Assembly: GCF_028765545.1 (NCBI RefSeq)
Contig: NZ_JARACP010000004.1
Span: 186,001 to 250,000 of the forward strand
Direction: 5' to 3'
Source of the DNA: Aliivibrio sp. S4MY1
Lineage (GTDB): Bacteria > Pseudomonadota > Gammaproteobacteria > Enterobacterales > Vibrionaceae
DNA: 64,000 nucleotides
Below are positions 28,668 to 37,236 of the stretch, in pieces. The stretch's first letter is position 1. Each line of letters starts with the position of its first letter. The position numbers and the translations under genes are program-made. The notes beneath the pieces are model-generated. The model was not told where the DNA came from. It saw only the letters and a program-made list of their open reading frames with translations, and ran no database searches.

Positions 28668-29357
28668 ATGCAAAAAATCCAAACAAAAAAACAAACTATT
28701 TGGTATGACGACTCAATCTTAACTGACTCACCAGAACAGTGCTGCGATCCTGAATATTGGCAGCAGCAAAATAAAGTGATTGGTTCAGCTCGAGGGCGAG
28801 GCACAACATGGTTTGTGGCGTTAGATAAAATGGATGCAGCTTTACGTCACTATCGCCGTGGTGGTTTGTTTGGAAAACTAATCAAAGACCACTACATTTT
28901 TACTGGTTGGGAAAAAACACGCAGCTACCAAGAATTTCAGTTATTAAACACGCTAATTGAAGCTGGTGTAAACGTACCAAAGCCGATAGCAGCACGAGCT
29001 ACAAAACGCTCGTTTTGCTACCAAGCAGATTTATTAAGTCAAAAGATCCCAAACGCACAAGATCTTGTTTCTATCTTGCAAGAAAAGTCACTACCAAAAG
29101 ATATCTACCAAAAGATTGGTAATGAAATTCGTAAGATGCATGCTGTTCAAGTGAACCATACTGATTTAAATATCCACAATATTTTGATTGATGATAACGA
29201 TAAAGTTTGGATTATTGATTTTGATAAATGTTATCAGCAGAAAGGCGATGACTGGAAGAAAAGCAATTGGGATAGACTAAAGCGTTCATTCATTAAAGAA
29301 GTAAGTAAACGAAATATTCATTGGGGTGAAGAAGAGTGGGCTAGCTTAGAGAGCTAA
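28668..29357 (+). CDS. kdkA: 3-deoxy-D-manno-octulosonic acid (Kdo) kinase
   Basis: KdkA phosphorylates Kdo at position 4 in bacteria with a single Kdo in the core. The 229-residue kinase shows the RGRGTTWFV segment, RHYRRGGLFGKL, the catalytic loop HTDLNIHNIL (about residues 164-173) and IDFDK as metal-binding motif. GGAG lies 14 bases before the ATG. The gene converges on waaA, whose product supplies the substrate. This suggests a phosphorylated mono-Kdo core, as in other vibrios. Confidence 0.92.
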   Translation: MQKIQTKKQTIWYDDSILTDSPEQCCDPEYWQQQNKVIGSARGRGTTWFVALDKMDAALRHYRRGGLFGKLIKDHYIFTGWEKTRSYQEFQLLNTLIEAGVNVPKPIAARATKRSFCYQADLLSQKIPNAQDLVSILQEKSLPKDIYQKIGNEIRKMHAVQVNHTDLNIHNILIDDNDKVWIIDFDKCYQQKGDDWKKSNWDRLKRSFIKEVSKRNIHWGEEEWASLES

Positions 29358-29390
29358 CCCATAGGTAAATTAAACTTTCTGAGTTTGGTA

Positions 29391-30662
29391 TTAAAGCAGA
29401 TTTAAGGTTTTTATTACTGCTCCAGAATTTTTTGAAATAAAGTCTTGTGCATTTTTTCCCATTATCTCTGCATACTCTGGTTGAGTTATTAATTGTTTTA
29501 ATAGGCTCGACAGTTCTTCAGAAGAAGTGACCATTTTCGTTGCTTCTTCTTTGATTAAGGTTTCAGTTATCTCTAAAAAATTATAATAGCTAGGCCCAGT
29601 AATTGAGGGTTTAGCCAACGCAGCAGGTTCAAGTAAGTTATGTCCACCCACTTTATTACCTAATAAGCTGCCACCTATAAAGCAAACATCTGAAGCGCCA
29701 ATCAATGTCAGCATCTCCCCCATGGTGTCACCAAGGTAAACCTGAATATCTGAACTAATTGATGAGTTCGATGTACGTTTTATGGCTTTAAGGCCTGATT
29801 CTTCACACAATTCGAACACAGAGTTAAAACGCTCAGGATGACGAGGCACCAAAATAAGCAAAGTATCAGGAATACTTTTTAGTAACTCCTGATGAGCTAC
29901 TAATACTTGTTCATCTTCACCTTTGTGAGTGCTTGCTGCAATCCAGACTGGACGTTCAGAACCTAATGTATAGCGAAGTTGCTTCCCTGATTCAATAACG
30001 CCTTCAGTGATTTCTATATCAAATTTTACAGAGCCAGTAACATGAACTCGATCTTTATTTATACCAAGTGCAATAAAGCGATCAGCATCATCTTGATACT
30101 GGCAACACACATGAGTTAAATGCTTAGCTAGTAAATTAAATATTGGTTGTACTTTTTTATACCCTAAGTAGGACTTTTCAGAAAGGCGAGCATTTAATAC
30201 TGAAATAGGAATGCCAAATTTGGCAACAGTATGCAGCGTATTTGGCCACAGTTCTGTTTCCATAATTAGCATCTTTTCAGGTTTAGTCGCTTTTAAAAAC
30301 CCACGAACCGCAAAGCAAAAATCAATCGGCATGTATCTGTGCTCAACCAAATTACCTAACTTTTCAATTTGCTCAGCGCCAGTACTTGTTGTCGTCGTGA
30401 CAAGAATTGGTTGTTCAGGGTTTTGCTTCTTTAATGCTTTAATAATAGGAGCAGCAGCAATGGCTTCACCAACTGATACCGCATGAATCCATATTGGAGC
30501 CTGCGTTGTATTGAGTGATGGCGTACAACCAAAATGCTCTTTCCATCGACGACCAAAAGCAGGCTTTCCCTCTTTTTTCTTATAAAGAGAACAGAGAAGG
30601 AATGGAGAGATGAGAGTTAAAATGATTGAATAACTAAATCTAATCAATATCTGTAGCCTCAT
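29391..30662 (-). CDS. waaA: 3-deoxy-D-manno-octulosonic acid transferase (Kdo transferase)
   Basis: WaaA adds Kdo to lipid IVA on the inner membrane. The 423-residue GT30 protein has an N-terminal anchor (ILTLISPFLLCSLYKKK), the segment WIHAVSVGEAIAAAPIIKAL with the catalytic Glu, METELWPN and the donor site GGSLLGNKVGGHNLLEPAAL. Its start overlaps the upstream ligase gene by 23 bases, so the order waaF-ligase-waaA is one operon. Confidence 0.94.
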   Translation of the reverse strand: MRLQILIRFSYSIILTLISPFLLCSLYKKKEGKPAFGRRWKEHFGCTPSLNTTQAPIWIHAVSVGEAIAAAPIIKALKKQNPEQPILVTTTTSTGAEQIEKLGNLVEHRYMPIDFCFAVRGFLKATKPEKMLIMETELWPNTLHTVAKFGIPISVLNARLSEKSYLGYKKVQPIFNLLAKHLTHVCCQYQDDADRFIALGINKDRVHVTGSVKFDIEITEGVIESGKQLRYTLGSERPVWIAASTHKGEDEQVLVAHQELLKSIPDTLLILVPRHPERFNSVFELCEESGLKAIKRTSNSSISSDIQVYLGDTMGEMLTLIGASDVCFIGGSLLGNKVGGHNLLEPAALAKPSITGPSYYNFLEITETLIKEEATKMVTSSEELSSLLKQLITQPEYAEIMGKNAQDFISKNSGAVIKTLNLL

Positions 30663-31839
30663 CCCCTAGAGTTATAATCATCATAAGTATGCCATAAAAT
30701 GCAAGTGTAACCGGTTGGCTAAATGGGATATCAGTCAGTGATGCGGTAAGGAACACAATTAAAGCTAGTATACCTATATGTGAGTCTGCATTACGCGAAT
30801 TAACAAGTTTTTTATGATAGATAATAGGAATAGAGATTAGTGATAATAATAATAGGAAACCTATAATTCCATTTTTAATAAAAGTAGTAATGTATTGATT
30901 GTGATAATGTGTCCACTTAACGCTCCCTAATGATATTTTACCTTCTTCATATAGTTCTTGTTTTTTTTCTATATGATTAGAACCTAATCCTAAGAATGTA
31001 GGTGATTTAGAAAGTTCATAGCCTGCTTGCCACATTTGAAGGCGGTAGCCTATAGATGTGTTTAAATTACCATTCATTATTTGGGTATATTCATGTTTTG
31101 TTTGTAGGTAACGTTGTTCTATTTTATTATTATTGAAATAACCAAAAGTAAAGCCAATGATAATTATGGGTATTAATAGCTTAAATATTAAATCTTTCTT
31201 AATAGAAGAAAATATAATTAAGTATATAAATGCAAGAATTAGCGCAAGTAGTGTTCCTCTAGTTTGACTAATCAGAATAGCGGACGCCCCGATTAAGCTT
31301 GCAATGCATAATAGTATCTGATTTTTTTTTCTATGCTCATGAAAAGAAAACCATAAGCACATTATCACAACAGAAGCAGTAAATGTTGTATATGGTATAG
31401 GGTTGATGCCCCATGATGGGCGAGGTGTACCTAAAGTTATTGCTTCATAATAGCAGTAAATAAATGAGACTAAACAGCCTAATACTGATAGGCTAGACAG
31501 GTTTTTTTTCAAGTATTGTAAAGAGTTTTTAGGGGTGATGATAGAAAGTAATGTCAAAGAAAGTAAAACTCTAAGTTCACTAGAACTATACCCGTTAGTT
31601 AATTTTCCTACTATAGCAATAATGCTCATAGTTATAAATAACCAAGTGATTCTACGCTCATTAATTTGTTGTAATATCTGTTTAGGGCCTAAGTTAAATA
31701 TAGAGAACAAAAACACAACAAAAGTTAATAATGCTAATTCTTTATTCGCATCAGCATATAAAAATAAGCCGCTAAAGCACCAAATAAATGGAATGCAAAA
31801 AATGCATCTAATAAATATATCCTTATTCACTGTATTCAC
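30640..31839 (-). CDS. waaL: O-antigen ligase (WaaL/Wzy_C family)
   Basis: The 399-residue protein has about ten membrane helices and a larger periplasmic loop near the C-terminal third (about residues 250-310). That loop contains the family motif GLGSNHIE and a WTHYHNQYITTFIKNG segment with the conserved His. WaaL transfers polymerised O-antigen from undecaprenyl diphosphate to the lipid A-core. Position between waaF and waaA supports a ligase rather than a polymerase. It overlaps waaF by 4 bases (ATGA). Confidence 0.82.
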   Translation of the reverse strand: MNTVNKDIFIRCIFCIPFIWCFSGLFLYADANKELALLTFVVFLFSIFNLGPKQILQQINERRITWLFITMSIIAIVGKLTNGYSSSELRVLLSLTLLSIITPKNSLQYLKKNLSSLSVLGCLVSFIYCYYEAITLGTPRPSWGINPIPYTTFTASVVIMCLWFSFHEHRKKNQILLCIASLIGASAILISQTRGTLLALILAFIYLIIFSSIKKDLIFKLLIPIIIIGFTFGYFNNNKIEQRYLQTKHEYTQIMNGNLNTSIGYRLQMWQAGYELSKSPTFLGLGSNHIEKKQELYEEGKISLGSVKWTHYHNQYITTFIKNGIIGFLLLLSLISIPIIYHKKLVNSRNADSHIGILALIVFLTASLTDIPFSQPVTLAFYGILMMIITLGDEATDID

Positions 31840-32864
31840 TGTATTAGTTTATTTAAAACTATTGTAGGTTCTAATTCTTTCAAACACTTCAAATGCCCAA
31901 GAGGACACTCACGCTTAAAGCATGGGCGACATTCAATATCTGTACTCAAAATATCGACTTTCTTAGCTAATGGTGGTGTGTATTTTGGTGACGTTGAACC
32001 ATAAATGCCAACCACATGACAGCCCACAGCCGCAGCAACGTGCATTAAACCAGAGTCATTACTAACAACTATGTTACAAGCAGCAAGCAGATCAACTGCT
32101 TCAATTAGGCTTGTATCACCAGCAAGATTAAATACGGATGTTTGATTAGTAGAATCAACCAAAGACTTAATAGTCTCAGTGGTTTCTTTATCTTTAGCAG
32201 AGCCAAATAACCAAACTTGGTGACCTTGGTTAATCATCTCATTAGCTACTGCTGCATAATGCTCGACAGGCCACTGTTTTGCTGGGCCAAACTCCGCCCC
32301 AGGACACAAACCAAGCACTGGTTTTTCTGTAGATAAAGAAAACTTACTAAGCGTTGATTGCTGCATTTTGGTATCAATAGCAAGTTTAGGTCGAGGTAAA
32401 TTATCTAGCCCACCTAATGAGCTTGAGTTAAGCATTTCTGCTTTTGGATGAGCCAATGCCACATAGCGCTCAACCATATATTGAAATGATTTTTTATTTA
32501 GTCGTAAATCGTTAAGCAGGCCATAACGCATCTCGCCTTTCCAACCAGTGCGAATAGGGATCCCTGCAAACCAAGGAATAAGAGCTGACTTTGCTGAGTT
32601 AGGACAAATATAAGCATGCGTATAATTATTGGTTTTAAGTTGTTTACCTAAACGGCGGCGGCCAAGTAGGTCAATATCACCATGACCAAGAGGCATTTCA
32701 ATCGCTTGGTTTACTTCAGGCATACGCTCTAGAATAGGTTTGCACCAAGCTGGTGCCATCACATCAATAGTGGCGCCAGGATGTAATTGTTTAAGCGTGA
32801 TATACAGTGCTTGAGACATCACCATATCGCCAACCCATGATGGGCCAATGATTAGTATTTTCAT
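31836..32864 (-). CDS. waaF: Lipopolysaccharide heptosyltransferase II
   Basis: The 342-residue GT9 protein starts MKILIIGPSWVGDMVMSQAL, the WaaF signature, and has GLCPGAEFGPAKQWP (about residues 189-203) and VSNDSGLMHVAAAVGCHVVG as the ADP-heptose site. It adds the second heptose of the inner core. It is the second gene of the leftward cluster, 17 bases after a GT25 gene, and overlaps the ligase gene. Confidence 0.94.
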   Translation of the reverse strand: MKILIIGPSWVGDMVMSQALYITLKQLHPGATIDVMAPAWCKPILERMPEVNQAIEMPLGHGDIDLLGRRRLGKQLKTNNYTHAYICPNSAKSALIPWFAGIPIRTGWKGEMRYGLLNDLRLNKKSFQYMVERYVALAHPKAEMLNSSSLGGLDNLPRPKLAIDTKMQQSTLSKFSLSTEKPVLGLCPGAEFGPAKQWPVEHYAAVANEMINQGHQVWLFGSAKDKETTETIKSLVDSTNQTSVFNLAGDTSLIEAVDLLAACNIVVSNDSGLMHVAAAVGCHVVGIYGSTSPKYTPPLAKKVDILSTDIECRPCFKRECPLGHLKCLKELEPTIVLNKLIQ

Positions 32865-32881
32865 TTAATTATCCGCTTAAC

Positions 32882-33610
32882 TTAATAGGGTGCTTTAATC
32901 ATGTAATCTTTAATTTGCTCATAAAGACGAAACGACTCAATGTAGCATTTATCTAGTAAGGTAACCCCGGTTTTGTCTTTTCGCTTACTTCCAATGGTTG
33001 ATGCTATTTTAGCTCTGGAGACTAAATCTGGTGACATACAGTAAGCGGTAACGCTATGTAAATATGGCTTCTCCATATAATCGTCGACAGGTTCTATGAA
33101 CTGATTAGCATTAGAAATAAATTTGTGCGCAGTTTCTGGCGTAATACAGTAACCTTGTGTTCCACATGTTCTTCTAAGGTAACGAATAATAGATATATTT
33201 GAGTTGAGCTTTTCAATAGTTTTATATGCTTTAGGGAAATAAGCAAATAACTTTATAAACCGGTATTTCTTACAATTATCTTGCAGTGAAGTTAGATAAA
33301 TAGAGAGTTCAGGAATTATATCAATATTATCTTCTAGAATTAAAATAGTTTGATTAAGTTTTTTGCATATTTCCCAAGCAGTATAATGACTAGCAAAGCA
33401 AGCTATTTCAGAGTCAAGTAATGTATAACCGAAACGTTTTTTAGTTAGTGGATCATTACGACGCTCGCTATGAGTAAAGTTAGGGATTGATGCATCGATA
33501 GCATCAATAAACTCAAACTCAATACCAGCATCATCTAATTGTTTTTGAATACGCTCACGACGATCGACCGAACGTTTTAAACTGACAACAAATACTTTCA
33601 TATCACCCAT
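32882..33610 (-). CDS. Glycosyltransferase family 25 protein
   Basis: The 242-residue protein starts MKVFVVSLKRSVDRRERI (after MGD) and has ILILEDNIDI near residue 92 and GTQGYCITPETAHKFI near residue 153, as in GT25 LPS galactosyltransferases (LgtB/LpsA type). It probably extends the core oligosaccharide. It shares only the fold-level motifs with the GT25 at 23661-24410, so the two are unlikely to be recent duplicates. The promoter side carries a 7-bp tandem array and a family-B element. Confidence 0.83.
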   Translation of the reverse strand: MGDMKVFVVSLKRSVDRRERIQKQLDDAGIEFEFIDAIDASIPNFTHSERRNDPLTKKRFGYTLLDSEIACFASHYTAWEICKKLNQTILILEDNIDIIPELSIYLTSLQDNCKKYRFIKLFAYFPKAYKTIEKLNSNISIIRYLRRTCGTQGYCITPETAHKFISNANQFIEPVDDYMEKPYLHSVTAYCMSPDLVSRAKIASTIGSKRKDKTGVTLLDKCYIESFRLYEQIKDYMIKAPY

Positions 33611-33625
33611 ATACCAAAATAATGT

Positions 33626-33667
33626 TAGAAACTAGAAACTAGAAACTAGAAACTAGAAACTAGAAAC
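33626..33667 (+). repeat. 7-bp tandem array, TAGAAAC x6
   Basis: Six exact copies of TAGAAAC plus a partial seventh lie just upstream of the GT25 start codon. The unit equals the outer tip of the family-B repeat (CTAGAAAC), so the array seems to be an expansion of that tip. It is directly followed by a hairpin ACAAGAGC/GCTCTTGT (33675-33699). Confidence 0.9.
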
Positions 33668-33727
33668 TAGAAGTACAAGAGCAGTAGTAGCGCTCTTGTA
33701 CTTAATTTACGATCTTTCTGAAACCTA

Positions 33728-33775
33728 GCTCTTATAGAAGCAAAGCGGTCTAGTCTCTAGTTAGCAAAGCGTATC
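33728..33775 (+). repeat. Half family-B repeat between GT25 and hldD
   Basis: AGCTCTTATAGAAGCAAAGC to TAGTTAGCAAAGCGTATC is a family-B right half. The left half seems replaced by the tandem array and hairpin at 33626-33700. Confidence 0.75.
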
Positions 33776-33794
33776 ATTTTTACTTCTCAGAGCG

Positions 33795-34736
33795 TTACTT
33801 ATTAACCAGTGCCATATACTCAGCAACACCATCAGCCACTGACTTAAATTTAACATCGCAACCCGCAGCACGCAGCTTAGTTAAATCCGCTTGCGTAAAC
33901 TCTTGGTAAGCGCCTTTTAAATGCTCAGGGAATGGAATACTTTGAACTTCGCCTTTACCGTGGTGTTTAATCACAGCATCAGCAACCGCGCGGAACGGTT
34001 CAGCACGGCCAGTACCACAGTTGTAAATACCAGAAACACCATTTTCTAAGAACCAAAGATTAACTGCAGCCACATCACCCACGTAAACGAAATCACGTTT
34101 AAACTCGTCGCTACCTTCAAATAACTTAGGATCTTCGCCAGCATTCATTTGATTATTTAAATGGAAAGCGACAGAAGCCATAGAGCCTTTGTGTTGCTCA
34201 CGAGGGCCATACACATTGAAGTAACGGAAACCGGTAATTTGAGATAGCGTTTCATTGTGTACTTCAGCATCAGCCCATAGGCGACGAACGTAGTTATCAA
34301 ACTGTTGTTTAGAATAGCCGTAGACGTTTAATGCGCCTTCGTATTCACGCTCTTCAATGAAGGTATCAGTGTCGCCATAGGTAGCAGCAGATGAAGCGTA
34401 TAAGAATGGAATTTCACGTTCGATACAAAAATGAAGCACTTCTTTTGAGTATTCATAGTTGTTCATCATGATGTATTTGCCATCCCACTCAGTGGTAGCA
34501 GAGCAAGCACCTTCGTGGAAAATAGCCTCGATAGGGCCAAAGTCATCACCCGCCATAATTTGCGTAATGAAATCTTCTTTATCCATGTAATCAGTGATAT
34601 CAAGATCAACTAGGTTCTTGAATTTTTTACCATCTTTCAGGTTATCAACCACTAAGATATCGTTAAAGCCGTTGTCGTTTAAAGACTTAACAATGTTGCT
34701 GCCAATCATGCCAGCGCCGCCAGTTACAATGATCAT
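33795..34736 (-). CDS. hldD: ADP-L-glycero-D-manno-heptose 6-epimerase
   Basis: HldD converts ADP-D-glycero- to ADP-L-glycero-D-manno-heptose, the donor for the heptosyltransferases nearby. The 313-residue short-chain dehydrogenase has the NADP site [13 protein letters not shown] (residues 4-16) and the catalytic YGYSKQQFD (Tyr and Lys near 139-143). The segment [20 protein letters not shown] is typical. A family-B repeat region separates it from the following core genes. Confidence 0.95.
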   Translation of the reverse strand: MIIVTGGAGMIGSNIVKSLNDNGFNDILVVDNLKDGKKFKNLVDLDITDYMDKEDFITQIMAGDDFGPIEAIFHEGACSATTEWDGKYIMMNNYEYSKEVLHFCIEREIPFLYASSAATYGDTDTFIEEREYEGALNVYGYSKQQFDNYVRRLWADAEVHNETLSQITGFRYFNVYGPREQHKGSMASVAFHLNNQMNAGEDPKLFEGSDEFKRDFVYVGDVAAVNLWFLENGVSGIYNCGTGRAEPFRAVADAVIKHHGKGEVQSIPFPEHLKGAYQEFTQADLTKLRAAGCDVKFKSVADGVAEYMALVNK

Positions 34737-34839
34737 TTTGATACCACGATTAAATAAGATAATTGGTGAGATTGTAACAAAGAAAGGAGTAAAAGGCAGC
34801 GGTAATTTTGCGACAAGGTATTAGTGAGTGGTCATTAAT

Positions 34840-35097
34840 AGAGACTATACGCTTTGCTAACTAGAAACTATAAGATCATACACTGTGAGTTCTTCATGAG
34901 ATATGAACCGAAAAGCAAGTTGTAAGTACAATGAATGAAGCGAATTGATTAAATATCGAATGCTTAATGAATAGAAATTGAGCTATAAAAGTGAAGATCT
35001 GGAATATATGGGTTAGCGATGTATTTGATTAATCAGTATTACTGGCTTTTATAGTACCTAGTCACGCAGTGAATATAGTTAGTAAAGCGTATAGTTT
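34840..35097 (+). repeat. Long family-B element between hldD and the beta-CASP gene
   Basis: The outer ends AGAGACTATACGCTTTGCTA and TAGTAAAGCGTATAGTTTAT are inverted, and inner ends ACTATAAGATC and CTTTTATAGTACCTAG pair. The centre (about 34880-35045) is about 165 bases of AT-rich sequence with no gene that I can support. With this element the 379-base gap is mostly explained. Confidence 0.7.
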
Positions 35098-35115
35098 ATT
35101 TAAAAAGGAGATCTA

Positions 35116-36561
35116 ATGCCAACACACCCAAAAAACTCAACCCAAGCCACCAACCTTGAAATAAACCTAAAACACCACGGCGGAAAGCTCGGCGTCACCG
35201 GTTCTTGCCACGAACTCAATATTAATAACAACGGTAACAATCATGGCATATTAATCGACTGTGGATTATTCCAAGGAAAAGACGCTAAAGACAATGACAA
35301 AAAGCTCGACATCGAATTCCCTATATCACACCTAAAAGCATTAATTCTCACCCATACCCACATCGACCACATTGGCCGATTACCTTGGTTATTAGCAAAA
35401 GGCTTCAAGCAACCTATATACTGCACACCAGCAACAGCCGAGTTAGTCCCATTAATGTTAGATGATGGCTTAAAATTACAATTAGGCTTAAATAAAGGGA
35501 AAAGAACAAGAGTATTAGAACTAATAAGAAAACAGATAAAACCCATACCTTACAACCAATGGCACCAAATTAAACTTAGCCCTATAGCCAAACCTTCTAG
35601 TTCTAAAAGATCTTGCTCTACCCTGAAAACTAAGCGCTCTGAACCTTTAAACCTGCTCCTCCGTTTCCAACCCGCAGGCCATATCCTCGGCTCCGCTTAT
35701 GTCGAAATTAAACTCCCCAATAGTGAAATTGTCGTATTCTCTGGTGATATCGGCCCATCAAATACCCCATTATTACCTGATCCAATTTCACCAAAACGTG
35801 CGGACTTATTAGTAATAGAAAGTACTTACGGTAATAAACTTCACGACAGTGTAGAAACCAGAGCCAAAAGATTGCAACAGATAATAGAACACTCACTGCA
35901 AGATGGCGGCGCAATCATCATTCCTGCATTTTCAGTAGGTCGAACCCAAGAGCTGCTGTTTGATATAGAACACTTAATCCATCACAACAAAATCGATTCA
36001 AAAATCCCAATCATCTTAGATTCCCCATTAGCCAACAAAGTCACCAAGCAATATCGTCGATTCAAAAAACTGTGGAGTAAAGAAGCCAAAATTAAACTCA
36101 ATAATCAACGTCATCCACTTAACTTTGAACAATGCATCACTATCGAAAGCCACAAAGAGCACATGCAAGTAGTCAACCGACTAAAAAGCACCGCTGAGCC
36201 CTGCATCATTGTCGCTGCCAGCGGAATGTGTGCCGGGGGCCGAGTGATGAATTACCTAGAAGCCTTACTGCCAGATAAACGTACCGACATCATTCTAGCT
36301 GGCTACCAAGCCCACGGCACCTTAGGACGAGATCTCCAAAACCAAAAATCAAAAGTGTGGATAGATAATCAACCCATAAATGTAAACGCACAAATTCATA
36401 CGATGTCAGGCTATTCCGCCCACGCTGATCAAGCTGATTTAATTACGTTTGTTGAAGGGATTGAGGAGGGACGGAAGGAGATAGTGGTGGTGCATGGGGA
36501 GGATAACGTGCGCGAGGAGTTTGAGAGGGTGCTGGAGACTAGAAACTATACGCTGCGCTAG
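35116..36561 (+). CDS. Metallo-beta-lactamase/beta-CASP family RNA-processing exonuclease-like protein
   Basis: The 481-residue protein has the metal motif HTHIDH (residues 80-85), the second metal region PAGHILGSAYVEI, VFSGDIG, and beta-CASP parts: IESTYGNKLHD, PAFSVGRTQELLFDI, AASGMCAGGRVMNYL and SGYSAHADQ. It belongs with Cft2/YSH1-type RNA nucleases. AAGGAG lies 8 bases before the ATG. A Ser/Lys-rich stretch (about residues 158-180, PSSSKRSCSTLK) looks like an insertion. The last residues (ETRNYTLR) and stop codon are encoded by a family-B repeat end. Confidence 0.88.
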   Translation: MPTHPKNSTQATNLEINLKHHGGKLGVTGSCHELNINNNGNNHGILIDCGLFQGKDAKDNDKKLDIEFPISHLKALILTHTHIDHIGRLPWLLAKGFKQPIYCTPATAELVPLMLDDGLKLQLGLNKGKRTRVLELIRKQIKPIPYNQWHQIKLSPIAKPSSSKRSCSTLKTKRSEPLNLLLRFQPAGHILGSAYVEIKLPNSEIVVFSGDIGPSNTPLLPDPISPKRADLLVIESTYGNKLHDSVETRAKRLQQIIEHSLQDGGAIIIPAFSVGRTQELLFDIEHLIHHNKIDSKIPIILDSPLANKVTKQYRRFKKLWSKEAKIKLNNQRHPLNFEQCITIESHKEHMQVVNRLKSTAEPCIIVAASGMCAGGRVMNYLEALLPDKRTDIILAGYQAHGTLGRDLQNQKSKVWIDNQPINVNAQIHTMSGYSAHADQADLITFVEGIEEGRKEIVVVHGEDNVREEFERVLETRNYTLR

Positions 36562-36565
36562 CTAG
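36539..36565 (+). repeat. Family-B end overlapping the 3' end of the beta-CASP gene
   Basis: CTAGAAACTATACGCTGCGC followed by TAGCTAG is the family-B tip. It supplies the C-terminal codons and the TAG stop of the beta-CASP gene. Confidence 0.85.
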
Positions 36566-36572
36566 ATGGAAT

Positions 36573-37157
36573 AGAGTTCAGATCGCTGCGCTTGCAGAGT
36601 TCAGAGGTGATTGTTGTAAGTATTTAAATGATATTAGGGGTATATATGCGTTGTGAGAAATTAAAAGTTTGGAAGAGGGCTTGCCGATTATCTTGTGAGA
36701 TTTACAAAACAACTTCAAGTATTAAGGACTATGGCTTTCGAGACCAAATAACACGCTCTGGGTTATCTGTACCATCGAATATTGCTGAGGGGGAAGAAAG
36801 AAGCGGTGTAAAAGAGCAAATACGATTTTTGAATTATTCTCAAGGTTCTGCCGCTGAATTAATAACACAGCTATTTATAGGGATAGAAATAGGATACATA
36901 GAAAAACAGAAAGGCTTAGAATTGATAAATGAAACTAAAGAGATTTTAGCTATTATCTCTCAGCTGTCTAAAAATAAGAAAGCAGTGCTGAAGAATTAAA
37001 GCGAATACCTCTGAGTTTTGTAAGCAGAGTTATCTGTACTTTTTATAATCTTTAAGGTTTTATTCTATCGATAGTAGAGGAATACCAAAATTAAAAATTA
37101 TGCAGAAAAACTACAGCGAACACCTCTGAATTCTGCAAGCGAAGCGATCTGAACTCT
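36573..37157 (+). repeat. Family-A palindrome carrying a four-helix-bundle gene at its centre
   Basis: The left arm (36573-36618, AGAGTTCAGATCGCTGCGCT to TGATTGTTG) and the right arm (37110-37157, ACTACAGCGAACACCTCTGA to GATCTGAACTCT) are the two halves of family A. They are split exactly where other copies have a 4-6 base loop. Between them is a complete gene (36646-36999) and, at 37000-37043, a second, decayed right arm (AAGCGAATACCTCTGAGTTT). Confidence 0.8.
36646..36999 (+). CDS. Four-helix bundle protein (23S rRNA intervening-sequence / S23 family)
   Basis: The 117-residue protein fits the S23/IVP family: an N-terminal KLKVWKRACRLSCEIYK, the conserved RDQITRSGLSVPSNIAEGEERS (residues about 33-54) and a C-terminal helix with LINETKEILAIISQL. 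I chose the ATG at 36646 since AGGGG lies 7 bases upstream; an ATG at 36628 lacks a site. Family members are encoded in rRNA intervening sequences, near retroelements, or alone; their role is unknown. The gene sits between the two arms of a family-A palindrome, which suggests that it belongs to the repeat element. Confidence 0.88.
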   Translation: MRCEKLKVWKRACRLSCEIYKTTSSIKDYGFRDQITRSGLSVPSNIAEGEERSGVKEQIRFLNYSQGSAAELITQLFIGIEIGYIEKQKGLELINETKEILAIISQLSKNKKAVLKN

Positions 37158-37236
37158 TCATCCCCATTAACATTTCAGTTATACTTCCACCTCGACATCT
37201 CTCAAGTCAAACCATTAACATAAGGCGCACGTTTCC

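Noticed and set aside
33626-33672. CRISPR-like array
   Set aside because: Units are 7 bases with no spacers and no cas genes nearby; it is a simple tandem repeat.
34880-35045. A small gene in the centre of the long family-B element
   Set aside because: No frame with a start, ribosome-binding site and conserved-looking product could be supported.
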